Below, one piece after another: positions 1 to 8,885 of a stretch of DNA of 21,115 nt. The stretch lies in the NCBI GenBank assembly GCA_011763485.2, contig JAANSK020273046.1, positions 1-21,115 of the forward strand, written 5' to 3'. Below the pieces are notes generated by a model, which saw nothing but the letters and a program-made list of their open reading frames with translations, had not been told where the DNA came from and ran no database searches. The stretch comes from Isoetes engelmannii (taxonomy: Eukaryota; Streptophyta; Lycopodiopsida; Isoetales; Isoetaceae). Both the position numbers and the translations under genes were made by a program. The first letter of the stretch is position 1. Each line of letters opens with the position of its first letter.

Positions 1-508
1 ACATTAGAAAATTGACTGACTAAAAAGAAACAAACAGATAAAGGAGCTACCAAACGAAGAAAGCCATGAAAGGGAGCCTGTTGGAAGCGCAGGACATCGA
101 TGAAGCGATGGCCGGAGATCCCAACTCGATGAAAATGTCGCCATAGCTCGACCTCGACCTCGGTTAAATCTCGACTTCCGTTAAAGTGACCTGGGATCTC
201 CAATAAAACTTTCAGAAATGCCGTGGATTAAGTAGAAGGGAAAGAGAAAAACCTACCATTACCCTAAAAGAAAACGCGGATGTGCTTTTGAACGCGGACA
301 GTGATTCCAGATATGGCATTCTCCGAGCTCCCAGATATGACTTCATTTGCTCTTTTAAGGTGAAAAACTCTCAACACTAAAAAATCCAGCCCTGAAACGC
401 GAGGTGAAATTGGAAAATTTGTTCCATCGTTTGAAATGTAGAATCAGCCGAAATTAGCATCGAAGATGACCAAAACAAAAAAAAAAAAAAATGCGATGGT
501 CGTGATCC
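1..508. other. upstream spacer, no gene seen
   Basis: No convincing coding frame or RNA gene is visible. The only clear local feature is a run of 15 A at 477-491. The stretch nearest the lipid-transfer-like gene probably holds its promoter, but apart from the TATA-like site listed separately I can name no element. Confidence 0.5.
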
Positions 509-518
509 TTAATATAGA
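509..518 (+). promoter_or_regulatory. TATA-like box upstream of the LTP-like gene
   Basis: The string TTAATATAGA lies 16 bases before the first ATG (534) and 82 bases before the second in-frame ATG (600). A plant TATA box usually sits about 30 bases before the transcription start. If this one is real, transcription would begin near 540-550, past the first ATG, and translation would start at 600. This is inference from spacing only. Confidence 0.25.
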
Positions 519-533
519 CTTCACAAGGAGAGC

Positions 534-1234
534 ATGGCGAATCCGGCAAGGACTGCCTTGTTATTGAAACAGAGATTGTGTTTTAGGTTGGAGAAAGAAA
601 TGGACTATTCTGCAAAACGATGGATGGCGATAATGGTTCTGAGTTTAAGGCTGAGCTCCGGCGAAGCTTGTGAGGAATGGGATTTCACTCCATGCTTAGA
701 TGCTGTGCTTGCAAACAGCACAAGCAGGCCCATGCCTTCTGCTACTTGTTGCGATTTGATCAGCAATACTGTTAACAAATATGATATCTATTGCCTCTGT
801 ATCGAGCTCATCAACCCAAGAACTGTTGAAGAAGGTATTGATCTTGATTCTGCTAGACAGCTTCCATATCTCTGTCAAATTGAGATGGGGCACGAGCTTT
901 GTGCAGGTAATTTGCTCCTGCCTTGTATTGCAATATACCTAGAGATTAGTTTTTTTTTCTTTTAGAAATGTAAAAATTATAATACATATGTTGCAATATA
1001 GAGATTTAGTTTCTTTCTTTTAGAACATGTAAAAATTACATAACATTTATATGTTGCAATTATAGATTTGATAACTTTTTTATCGTCCACGGAGGCCAAT
1101 TGGCCTATGGGACCTGTAGTGAGCTTAATTATAATGCATATCTTGCAGGTACATATTATGCAAGTAATCCACCACCTCCATACATGCCGCCTCCTGAATA
1201 TTCCGACTATCCAACAACACCTCCTCTAATGTGA
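534..1234 (+). CDS. nsLTP-like (LTP_2 / AAI domain) secreted protein, two exons
   Basis: Predicted small secreted lipid-transfer or protease-inhibitor-like protein of the eight-cysteine family. Exon 1 is 534-906, the intron 907-1148 (GTAA...GCAG, phase 1), and exon 2 is 1149-1234 ending in TGA, giving 152 residues from the first ATG. The cysteine motif is complete: C46, C54, C72-C73, C87-x-C89, C114, C123, spaced C-x7-C-x17-CC-x13-C-x-C-x24-C-x8-C. Exon 2 adds a Pro/Tyr-rich tail (PPPPYMPPPEYSDY). Met23 (base 600) is the more likely start: from there the protein has 130 residues and begins with a short hydrophobic stretch (about residues 30-45) before C46. The signal is weak and carries an Arg at 39. 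The unspliced frame would end at 965 in a poly-Phe artefact. The lipid ligand is unknown, and there is no clear GPI signal. The cysteine pattern is seen directly; the function is inferred from the family. Confidence 0.75.
928..1070 (+). repeat. 63-bp tandem repeat, about 2.2 copies, inside the intron
   Basis: The string TTGCAATATA (TTGCAAT in the third, partial copy) starts at 928, 991 and 1054, an exact 63-base period. Each unit continues with an AGATT/AGATTTAG stretch, a T-rich run, TTTTAGAA and a TGTAAAAATTA core. Copies differ by small indels and substitutions. Confidence 0.8.
1076..1114 (-). mobile_element. 3'-terminal tail of a short retroelement (in intron)
   Basis: On the minus strand this reads CCCATAGGCC, a 4-base spacer-like centre, then GGCCTCCGTGGAC followed by an A-rich tail. 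Near-identical sequence closes the window at 21081-21115 on the plus strand, and weaker versions lie at 16322-16360 and 17089-17132. A GC-rich foldback followed by A residues is typical of LINE or SINE 3' ends. The parent family is not identified. Confidence 0.5.
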
Positions 1235-1293
1235 GGAGGGAATGTCCTTGTTTGTTTTGCACCAAATTACTTCCCCATACTTAGAATTAAAGA

Positions 1294-1299
1294 AATAAA
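1294..1299 (+). terminator. poly(A) signal of the LTP-like gene
   Basis: A perfect AATAAA lies 60 bases after the stop codon at 1232-1234, in an AT-rich stretch, which is a normal distance for a plant near-upstream element. Confidence 0.5.
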
Positions 1300-3520
1300 G
1301 TATTTCTTAGCTTTTTTTGTGAATATTTTCCTCCTCGACCATGCTAAATGCCTTAGGGATGGTTTACATTCAACTGTCGGTCCTGTTTTGCCTTGTGCGA
1401 AAACAACAATCTCGCCTGTGAGGCTCGTCGAGAAAGGGCCCGACATTTTTCATGACTCCGTCGTGCACGTCGACGCATGCAAATTGCTCCTTAGAATCTC
1501 TGTGGTCAATTGCTGATTTCTTTGTGCGGTTTTCATCATTGAACTAGTTGCCTACTTTATAACTTGGAGAATGTCGTGCTATCTATTACCATTCATGTAA
1601 CTATTCCCCAAACAAGATAAATGGGACGTACATATATTTTATGGCTTAACGACATCATACAATGTATGTACAGTAAATAACGACGGCGTATGGGGTGTGA
1701 CACACCCAAAACATGCAAGGTGTTGCTTATAGTACGATTCGTATTGTACATATTGGCATGTTGTATAGTGTGAATACATACACAATCTATGCCTTCACAA
1801 TTTCATGATAAACTGAATTTCATGTTAAGATAACGCAATATATGCGAGATTATAATATAAATAGGCATGCACCATTCTGGTCTATAGTTAAACTTGCTAT
1901 ATTTTGAAGTGACATAACATTCCTTTTCAATGATTGATCATTGCTCTTCCATAAGGTTTAGGTTCATTAACATCAATAACATCCTCATCTTAGTCAACTT
2001 TAATATCAACTTTAGAGTATATATCCCATGTATAGTACTCTAATTGATGATATGTGTTGTTGGTTGATGAGATTTAAATGGTAATGTTGAAGCACAAGCA
2101 GATTGAATGTATGTGGCTCCTTTCAAGAAATATGTTAGATAAGGTAAACAAGGTGCCCAGGCACTACGGATTGCCCCAATACCATGTTTCAGTTGTCGGG
2201 CAAAGCATTTGCAAGAGCACTAATATGTTATTATAGCAAAATCTTGCAAAAAGAGCTAGTTAGAAACCTTCAATGATGTGACTTGCTTGACGGCTCTATG
2301 CTAGACACGAATTCATATTGCTTTTTAAACCTATTGACCTATTGCTTTTGACTAGATAAAATACAACGGGAGAGCAAACTTGACCTTGAAAACCTAAAAC
2401 ATTATGATTACAAATATTGATGATGCGTGCTAGGTTTATAGTAATAATTTGTTACGTTGAGCGGTAGGGTTGTTGAACATAGGTGTTGAAAATGTTAAGC
2501 ATAAGAAGTTGTATATGCCAAAAGCTTGTTGGTCTAAAATATTGATATTGAAAGGCCAGCATGTTGGTCTTGAATATTATGTATTTTGTATTGATAGATT
2601 GTATTTTATATCCATCTATAGAAGATTTTGGTTGCACAACCTTCGGATACAGTTGCAGCTGACTCCATATCATGTTTATGCCATGAAAATTACAGAGCAT
2701 TAGAAATAAGAATTTCAAATGTTAATTATAATGCCACTATATAGTTTATATCTGGAGGGGTAGGATAGTTATGAGATAGATGACTACACTGCCCAACAAT
2801 TAAATGAACGATATAGAGTAAATTTTGTCAATTATGTCTGCTTGTATCGAAGTTGGCTACTGCATTTACTCTGCTGTATTGATAAACTCTGCAATGTCAC
2901 CCTGCATAACTGAAGAGCAAAAGGCCTGGTTATAGCAGCAGTATCGCTCCTCCAATCTGGCCATGAAGAAATTGCTTGAAAAATGGGTTATGCTAGAACA
3001 AATTGGCTATAGTCGAATTGTGAAAATAGAAACAAGCCATACATTTGGCCTTTGCTTAATGCCATCTACTGCTTGCCAGCACTATTGCCCCATTTTTGTA
3101 TTAGAGACTATTTATTGACTCTACTCATTAGAAGCCTTTGCAAGAGAAAAGTAAGGCTAGAAAACCTTCTCACTCTAGACCCTATTGAAAGTGCAACACT
3201 AGAGTGGATGCAAAAAGACAACACAGACAGGTACATCACAAAAAATGGTTCATCGCGTAAAACATATAATTATACAGTCATTTTGCTATGGTTTTCATAT
3301 GATTGTGGTGTTGTATTTATATGAGGGTATGCCAGTAGTATTTATAGAGCGCACTTTGTATTTCTAGTTAGTTTGCCCTCCTAACCTTTGGTCTGGACAT
3401 GCATGCCTATGCCCGTGCATGCATAGCACCTTCCCTGCCAGTGAATGCATGCATAGGCTCTTTCTCACTCGGTCAATCTCAGGTTTCCATCCACATGTGT
3501 TTGCAGTGAATCTCAAGTTT
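1300..3520. other. AT-rich spacer without a recognised gene
   Basis: No gene is recognised. A plus-strand frame from ATG 2834 to TGA 3118 is interrupted only by TAG at 2933 and contains a Lys/Leu-rich stretch (MKKLLEKWVMLEQ). It matches no family I know and could be chance. At 3399-3457 there are three ATGCATGC (RY-type) strings and an 8-base inverted pair GCCTATGC/GCATAGGC. A short GC-richer stretch at 1380-1500 has an open frame that I cannot assign. Confidence 0.4.
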
Positions 3521-4230
3521 ACCTTAATGAATAGTTTACTTTGCCTAAAAAAGAATGGGTCTCCTTGATATTTGTAGGAGGCTATGCCTTGAGAACAAAA
3601 CTGATCTTGGCAGGATCCGTGGTAATGCGTGTTTGCTGACCACATGTCCTAAGAGAACACCCGAGATGACATAGAAAGTACACTTCTCTAGATTGAGACT
3701 AGTGCCAGATTCATCACATTTCTAAAAGATCAACTCAAAACTTAGAAAGATGAACATCCATGGTGCTGTAGACAGAGAAATCATCTTGAAAAATTTGTTG
3801 GAAGGGATCATTCTTCATAAAGTCTTGACTGGTAGCATGATGCAAAGTGGACGAAGAATTTGACAACCCCAAAGAAATCACTTTGTAAGCAAAGGTTCCT
3901 CAAGGTGTGGTGAACGTTGTCTTCAACGGATCTTCAGGTTTGATGGATATCTGATTGTAGCCAGAGAAACCATCTATGAAGGAATACATTTCGTGACTAG
4001 CAACTTCCTCCAAGACATGATCCATGAAGGGCAACGAAAAGTGATCACGCTCTGTGGCCATGTTGAGCTTGCCATAATTCACAGAAACGCGAATCTTTCC
4101 ATTGTGCTTCAAGGCTATAACAATTGGGCTCACCCATTCAGAATGCTTGACCCCGTAAATGAGTCAAGCAGCTAGAAGTTTGTCAATTTTTGCCTTTACT
4201 CAGGTTGAGCCGATAATGTCATTGCTAGAT
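3521..4230 (-). pseudogene. Ty3/gypsy reverse transcriptase fragment
   Basis: The clear block is 3900-4133 (SPIVIALKHNGKIRVSVNY, RDHFSLPF, HEMYSFIDGFSGYNQISI, TTFTTP). The frame continues leftward after a TGA at 3900-3902 through GTFAYKVISLGLSN to the catalytic DD at 3781-3786 (FQDDFSVYS), then another TGA in the downstream helix. After a frame change a recognisable TDPAKI...PPTNIKE...SFLG block ends near 3521. Upstream, 4133-4227 keeps degenerate linker sequence (HYRLNL, KIDKLLAA, HSEWVSPIV) with several stops and at least one frameshift. At least five stops plus indels make it a dead copy. Confidence 0.85.
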
Positions 4231-4800
4231 GGGGCGGGCATCAGGTTTGGTAAGAATTGTGAGTTCCCCCAATTCCTTCTTGATGCCACGCAAGTCGTTA
4301 TAGCTCCAGGCGAAAATGTGTTTGAATTTTTTGAATAGAGATAGGGCATGGCTCCTGTAGGGCTTGGGGAGACCGGCCACTAAGCGAATGGGTTGATCTT
4401 GCCCAAGATCTATAACTTCAACCTCCGGCATTTGGATATGCGGGACAACATCATTCTCAGTGACAGTATGCGCCTTGACAACTTGCACTTGATTGTTGGG
4501 AGCTAAATAGGGGTCGATCAAAGCTGCATTATCATTATCCAAGGTCATGTCACCCAAGGGTTGACGTACCTGGAATAGGAAGAAAGAGGCAAGCCCGCAT
4601 GGGGGAGCTTGAACCTGAAAAGTAGGTTGAACTTCATCAAAGTCACTATCAGACAAAGAAGGTTCAGCATGTTACACAGAGATCAGTTGGCCTGTCTCAA
4701 GATCCATAGTGGCATTCAGTTGTCCATTATTATACTTTTGGCTTGACGCAAGAAAGGTCGTCCAACCAGCATTTCATAGTCACCTGGATCTTCACCATGC
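4225..4800 (-). pseudogene. gypsy protease-RT linker segment
   Basis: A 143-codon open stretch (4225-4656) ends in FAWSYNDLRGIKKELGE and KPDARPI, the conserved segment that precedes RT in Ty3/gypsy polyproteins. A TAG at 4225-4227 replaces the codon after RPI. To the right the same frame runs on past a TAA near 4673 into ATMDLETGQLISV, and GDYEML and a GRPFL-like remnant follow in shifted frames toward the protease. The piece thus links protease and RT as in an intact pol, but carries stops and indels. Confidence 0.7.
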
Positions 4801-4802
4801 TT

Positions 4803-5285
4803 TCAAACACCAAATTCCGGAGGGAAGGTGAGATCGCCAATATTGATAGTCATTTTGGCAGTAACGCCTTGCGGTCGCGTGATGTGACCATTTGCCAATT
4901 TGATATTGTATGGAGCATGATAAAGCTGTGTAATCCCAAGCTGGCACCTGAATTTATCCGTAATGATATTAACAACACTCCCATCGTCTATTTGAACATG
5001 ATTTACCTGCTGACTGCCTACTGTGGCATGCACAATGAGCGTAGAAGTGGCAACAGCCCCAACCAAGACTGTCGGGAGTGACAACTGTTCACGAAGAGCA
5101 GGACAAAGCTTCAAGATGGTGGGTAAACTCAAAGGAATCTTGATTTTTTTGAGTTCTTCTTGTAACTCCAAGGGGGCATGTGCTAACGGATTGGCATGAT
5201 CAACAGATGCTTTCATAGGCAAGAAGGCAGAAACTTCATTCAATAACTCCACCTTTGCTGCTGTATGAGGTAAGTGCTTTTGCAA
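4803..5285 (-). pseudogene. gypsy aspartic protease region
   Basis: A 160-codon open stretch. The C-terminal two thirds resembles a retroviral-type protease: LIVHATVGSQQVNHVQIDDG with the presumed active-site string IDDGS at residues 99-103, then VNIITDKF and a flap-like NGHITRPQGV segment. Typical retroviral proteases have D-S/T-G; many plant gypsy elements vary this motif, so DDGS may be a family variant or a mutation. The first 50 residues are linker from gag. The adjoining frame 5240-5476 overlaps its N-terminal end, showing a frameshift near 5240-5285. Confidence 0.65.
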
Positions 5286-6014
5286 GCTGACGGTGATGGA
5301 GAGCTTGGTTCAGCCATGCACTCTTGGGCGCACGTGGTGGTGTGTATATTAGCAAGCGTGCGACCTTCTGCTGCTTGCATAAGTTTCAGAATACTTTCAC
5401 GGGCCGTAGGCATAACATGTGGCATGAGTTTCTCCAGATCTGGAGCAAAATGTATAGATTTGGTAGCAGAAACCACATCAACTGCAAATTTCTATTGTGT
5501 ATCCTGAGGAACCAAGGCATAAGGGCATGTACCATGTGCCTAGCGTGAGACAATACTGATCCAATTAGAAGACTGCAAGGGTGGATTAAGTGCATTGTAA
5601 GTTTCTCCCTGAGCCTGTTGATCCAAAGGAGCCTGGGGCTGAGCCTATTGAGACTATTGTTGTCGTGATGGGGCCCTCAGTGGCCGGCTAAACTGGGGGC
5701 GTGGGCCTTATTTGCCATTAGCCACCCAAAGTTGATAAGCGGTAAGGCGAACAGTTGTGGTCTGGTTTATACCAGGAAGCTGAACTTGTACTTGAGGGGG
5801 CTAAGGACACATAGAAGTAATGGGACCCCATTCATGACATTGCTAGCACTGAGCTTTAGCAGGATCAAAGGGCTGGCGTGAAGGTTGGCCCCGTGACTTC
5901 TGACTCGGCGGCTGCTGCTGCTGATATTGTTGAGGTTGCTGATACTGACTGTTGAGGCGTGGTTTGAACTTGAAAGACCATCTTTTGCCGAAAGGGTGTC
6001 GGATGGGCTCGCGT
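5286..6014 (-). pseudogene. gypsy gag-to-protease spacer, decayed
   Basis: Between the zinc knuckles and the protease lie fragments in several minus-strand frames (for example 5240-5476 and 5865-6014). They are Gln-, Ser- and Ala-rich, as expected of a gag-PR spacer, with no recognisable catalytic domain. Frequent stops break the frame at 5520-5800. The plus-strand frames here are shadows. Confidence 0.5.
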
Positions 6015-6122
6015 GCATTCCTTCATGGCGTGATTGGCCATGTTGCATCTTTTACAAAATGGTGGGCCATTGGAGGAGTTGCACTCATTTGCCAAGTGAC
6101 CTTGATGTTTGCAAATATGGCA
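6015..6122 (-). pseudogene. gag double CCHC zinc knuckle
   Basis: Minus-strand translation gives two C-x2-C-x4-H-x4-C knuckles separated by eight residues: CHICKHQGHLANEC and CKRCNMANHAMKEC. These bind RNA in retrotransposon gag proteins. The 36-codon stretch is intact, but the frame carries TAA and TAG codons shortly upstream (TAA near 6130). Two knuckles in tandem fix the region as gag nucleocapsid. Confidence 0.85.
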
Positions 6123-6730
6123 CCAAATTTAGCTTCGCTGCTGTTGATTGGTCTGCTATGGTTGCATAGAATTTTGTGGAACCAAGACCTGTTGCATGAA
6201 GGGAAGATTTGTAAGAGGAACACCACGTGTTGACACATTGACTGAGTGATTGACAAGGTCAATGGCCTGCACCAGAGAAGTAGGGCGCAAATACTCAATC
6301 ATGATTCGAATAGAGGGAGGCATTCCTTAGAGAAACCAAATAAGGATCTGACTTTTGATAGGATAATCCTTAAGTTTGCTGACTAAGATGAGCATGTGGT
6401 CAGCAAAATCCGGTGCAGACTCAGTAGGTTGTTGACGGAGATCATTGAGTTCCTTTGATAACTTTTGCTCATCAGCAGAAGAACCATAGTGCTCCAAAAA
6501 GGCAGTCATCATGTCATTCCAATTCTGTTTTCAGTGGCTCTTATTAGCCATGATCCATTGATGTAGTGTTCCACGTAGCATGGTGGAGAAAATGTGGAAC
6601 TTGATATGAGGCTGAGCGTGTCCATTAAGCATGGCAAGGGCTTCAGACTCTTCCATATGAGCTTTTGCACTTTGCTCAGGGTATATTTGCCCTTAGCATT
6701 GCCAAAAATAGGATAGTGGAGCTTGAGATT
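6123..6730 (-). pseudogene. gypsy gag (Retrotrans_gag domain), broken
   Basis: One minus-strand frame can be followed from about 6680 leftward: HIKFHIFSTMLRGTLHQWI, then a TGA about two codons before NWND, then MMTAFLEHYGSSADEQKLSK and DFADHMLILVSKL, which match the plant retrotransposon gag core. TAA follows WFL at about 6327, then IRIMIEYLRP and QAIDLVNHSVNVS lead to the zinc knuckles. The stop before NWND lies where related proteins often have Trp, so a TGG to TGA change is likely. At least four stops interrupt the frame. Confidence 0.75.
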
Positions 6731-7389
6731 TAGACCTGGAGGTAGTAGAGACCGTGGAAACTAGCAGAGGACATGCGGCATAAAATAGTGGTTCTTAAGG
6801 GTGGCTGACTGACCAAGGGAACCCGTTGGTAGTTCGAAGAGCCAGCAGGAGATGCTTGTGGCAAGGAAGAAAAAAGTTGAGGAAACGAGAAATCCAGTGG
6901 ACCAGAAAAGAGTGGGAGTTTCAAATCAATAGGCTGGCTAACGGAGTTTTTGTCCTCATTCAGAGTAACATCCCCCATTATAAACATTGAGTAGCGGATT
7001 AAAAGATGGCGAAGACTGGAAAGTAGTAACATACTCAGGGCCAAGAGAGACCGAAGGATATCCCATAACATGTTGTGGTGAGGTGAGGTGGGTTGCAATG
7101 GAAGAGGATTCTGCTGCAGCGGAATATAAATATAAGTGCTCTTTGGTATTAGAAAATACTGACGAGGCGATGGAGGTTGAGAGCAGTTGTGACAATGCAG
7201 TGGAGAGGTCGGTCGTGAAAAAGCCTTCGGTGTAGGGGGTGCCGAGTGGTCACGCGATCTGGGATGTCCACCTTCAATATCATAATCATAACAAAAGTGA
7301 TCCCGAGCAGCATCCCTTTGCTGTTGTTGATCAAGATGCGCAACAGTTTTCTCAAAGCGTTCCTCCTCGGTGAAAGACCTAGCTGCCAT
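6730..7389 (-). pseudogene. gypsy gag N-terminal part
   Basis: A 219-codon open stretch starts at ATG 7389 with a charged, Gln-rich N terminus (MAARSFTEEERFEKTVAHLD) that suits the start of gag just after the leader. It then becomes a Pro/Ser/Leu-rich sequence that probably reflects a frameshift, because another minus frame (6956-7195) is also open across the middle. The frame of the gag core to the left differs, so at least one indel separates them. This ATG is 122 bases inside the LTR border. Confidence 0.55.
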
Positions 7390-7496
7390 CCTGGAGAAAA
7401 AGAACTTAGACCCGGCAATCAGCGACAGTGTTTGGGATCTTTGTCCGAATCTCCTGCAAAACAGCCCTCTATGAGGACCCTGGAGCCAAACAGGAA

Positions 7497-7511
7497 GATC
7501 CTAATGCTAAG
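7497..7511 (-). other. possible eroded primer-binding site
   Basis: Next to the LTR end the minus strand reads CTTAGCATTAGGATC. Many plant elements have TTGGTATCAGAG here (complement of initiator tRNA-Met), often followed by CATTAGG-like sequence. This site could be that motif with an internal 8-base loss or several transitions. It is inference only. Confidence 0.25.
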
Positions 7512-7815
7512 TGTCACGCAAAAGTTTACAAAAGAGAGCTAAGAAGAAGAATTGAAGAAAACAGAACAAACGGAAGAGAAACAATGGATGAATTATAAAT
7601 CTTTTGATGCAATATAATGTGATACAAAGAGAGTCTCACCCAAGGCTTAGATTGGAAACAAGAAGCCACTAAAATCTCGTCTATCTTGTCTAACATTCTA
7701 GCTTGAAACATCTGCTATATATAGTACAACTATAGTACAATGGCCTTGGGCCCATAATGAGAGTAGGCTAATTGCTCCATGATCTCTGCTGACAGACAGA
7801 ATAATCTCCATAACA
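7512..7815 (-). repeat. 5' LTR of the Ty3/gypsy element
   Basis: On the minus strand the segment begins TGTTA and ends TGACA, near-inverse ends of the TG...CA type, 304 bases. It lies 122 bases before the gag start, contains a TATA box (7715-7724) and is followed by a possible eroded PBS. The partner LTR is not in the window, so the borders rest on end motifs and position, not on alignment of two copies. Confidence 0.5.
7715..7724 (-). promoter_or_regulatory. TATA box in the gypsy LTR
   Basis: CTATATATAG is self-complementary and lies about 100 bases inside the upstream border of the LTR on the minus strand, the usual place for the U3 promoter. It would direct transcription toward gag. Confidence 0.45.
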
Positions 7816-8875
7816 TCAGGAGACAGAGCCATAAAGGTCGTGAATCTCTCCATGGTAGTGTGGTGCTAACCGCTCTGTCTCATCTCTTTCTCTTCACGGC
7901 TTTGGACATGCTTCCTGACTTACGCAACTTAGGCGTGACCGGCTTAGGCATATCAACCGACTTCGGCGTGGCTGAGTGCCTTCTGCATTTTTGTCTCTTC
8001 TGCTTTTTGTATCTTAGGAATAGTCATGTGCTTGGATGCACAGGACTAACACGTTCCTCCTGTGCATACTTTGCAGGTAGGCTGAAAACTATTGGAGCCA
8101 GACCGTAACTTGTTGGGTGCATAGCCAAGTGGGCTACTGCTGGGTTACATCTCCCCAGTTCCTATTGACGCAGGAGGAGATTGCTCTCCTCCGAAAGATA
8201 CATGCAAATCACAGGCGGGCTAGAGAGCCAGTGCTCGTCTACGACTTGAACCCCAGTGAAGGTGACGCATCACCCCAGAGGTGTCGAGCCCATACCTTTG
8301 CCCTCACGCAGTGCCAACATATTAGGCCGAGTTCACAATGTTGCTTCGGTAGGCATTACACACCAGAGGGATCAACCATGACCGGATAAGTCTTCCTTGT
8401 CAGCCGGTCTAGCTTCGCCACCGACAGCCAGGCAGACACATGCCACATTAATTGGGAATTAATGAGGCTACTCTAGAATCATCATTACTTTGATACGGGT
8501 CTCTACCCCCCTTCCCAATGCACAAGAGAGCGAACAGAATCATCCATGAATGAAAAAAATGAATCAAATAACAGAATAATAATTTAAAATCACATACATC
8601 TAATCTAAACACATATGGTTAGGTTGATTGGTCAGTTCTTGGCTTCGACTGGTCAGGTAGAGTAAGAATGGCCAGGGGTGATCTACAACATCAGGAAGCG
8701 CGCAAAAGTACTCATCACATCCTTAGCTGATAGGCATTCCTCTAAGGGCTTCTATCGCGGCTGCTGTTGGAAGAGATTGTAATGGTTGATCAAGACTGCT
8801 TGCGCGACTTCCAAGGCTGATCAGGGCTAGCACGAATCACGAGGTACCAAAAGGGTTCCTTTAGGGTCCCCCACC
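7816..8875. other. unassigned mixed sequence right of the gypsy LTR
   Basis: Two plus-strand frames (7779-8108 and 8117-8389) are open but resemble nothing I know. Much of 8120-8400 is GC-richer than its surroundings and contains the SINE-like Pol III boxes listed below. A perfect hairpin GGAGGAGA-TTGC-TCTCCTCC lies at 8173-8192. A string at about 8487-8501, read on the minus strand, resembles a tRNA-Met PBS (GTATCAAAG), but I see no LTR border there. Confidence 0.35.
8243..8316 (-). mobile_element. candidate SINE head (Pol III A and B boxes)
   Basis: On the minus strand TGGCACTGCGTGAGGG (8316-8301) fits the A-box consensus TRGCNNAGYNGG at 10 of 12 positions, and GGTTCAAGTC (8252-8243) fits the B box. 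Between them lies GGCAAAGGTATGGGCTCGAC, a tRNA-like SINE-style stretch. The A-to-B distance is longer than in a plain tRNA, and no clover-leaf can be drawn, so this would be a SINE promoter rather than a tRNA gene. The 3' end is unknown; the hairpin at 8173-8192 may be in the body. Confidence 0.35.
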
Positions 8876-8885
8876 CTTTTTATAG
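8876..8885 (-). promoter_or_regulatory. canonical TATA box, minus strand
   Basis: The minus strand reads CCCCTATAAAAAGGG, as good a plant TATA box as any in the window. Sequence around it has several TTTAGGG or CTAGGG strings (about 8861, 8895, 8911, 9003), which resemble telo-box elements (AAACCCTA on the other strand). No gene is seen downstream on the minus strand before the gypsy LTR, so this may belong to an LTR or a lost gene. Confidence 0.35.

Larger units (their letters stand above)
907..1148 (+). other. intron of the LTP-like gene
   Basis: The donor is CAG|GTAA and the acceptor TTGCAG|GT. Removing this 242-base segment joins the cysteine domain in frame to a short proline-rich tail and stop, which is the main support for the intron. 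It contains a 63-base tandem repeat and the terminal motif of a retroelement. Confidence 0.7.
3521..7815 (-). mobile_element. Ty3/gypsy retrotransposon, 3'-truncated and decayed
   Basis: Reading leftward on the minus strand the order is LTR (7815-7512), leader, gag, double CCHC zinc knuckle, aspartic protease, linker, and reverse transcriptase ending just past its C-terminal part at about 3521. The gag-PR-RT order and RT sequence (SFIDGFSGYNQISI, then FQDDFSVYS) are Ty3/gypsy. An FAWSY motif before RT resembles non-chromoviral (Athila/Tat-like) elements, a weak subclass call. RNase H, integrase, polypurine tract and the second LTR are not found to the left, so the 3' half is lost. Stops and frameshifts occur in every domain, so it cannot act autonomously. 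Confidence 0.85.

Noticed and set aside
1319-1516. 65-codon plus frame after the LTP-like gene
   Set aside because: No homology; probably chance in a locally GC-richer stretch.
2834-3118. Plus-strand frame with only one stop, Lys/Leu-rich
   Set aside because: No family resemblance; one such stretch is expected by chance in 21 kb read in six frames.
3399-3457. Seed-type RY (CATGCATG) promoter cluster
   Set aside because: Three copies are real, but no gene starts nearby, so no regulatory call is justified.
8117-8389. 90-codon plus frame in a GC-richer island
   Set aside because: Not recognisable, and the SINE-like boxes on the other strand give a better reason for the composition.
8487-8501. 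PBS-like string on the minus strand (GTATCAAAG)
   Set aside because: No LTR end (CA) within a few bases upstream and no paired LTR; about 9 of 12 bases match tRNA-Met complement, possible by chance.
8112-8689. LTR candidate TGTTG...CAACA
   Set aside because: Only 5-base ends, no PBS or polypurine tract, no partner copy.
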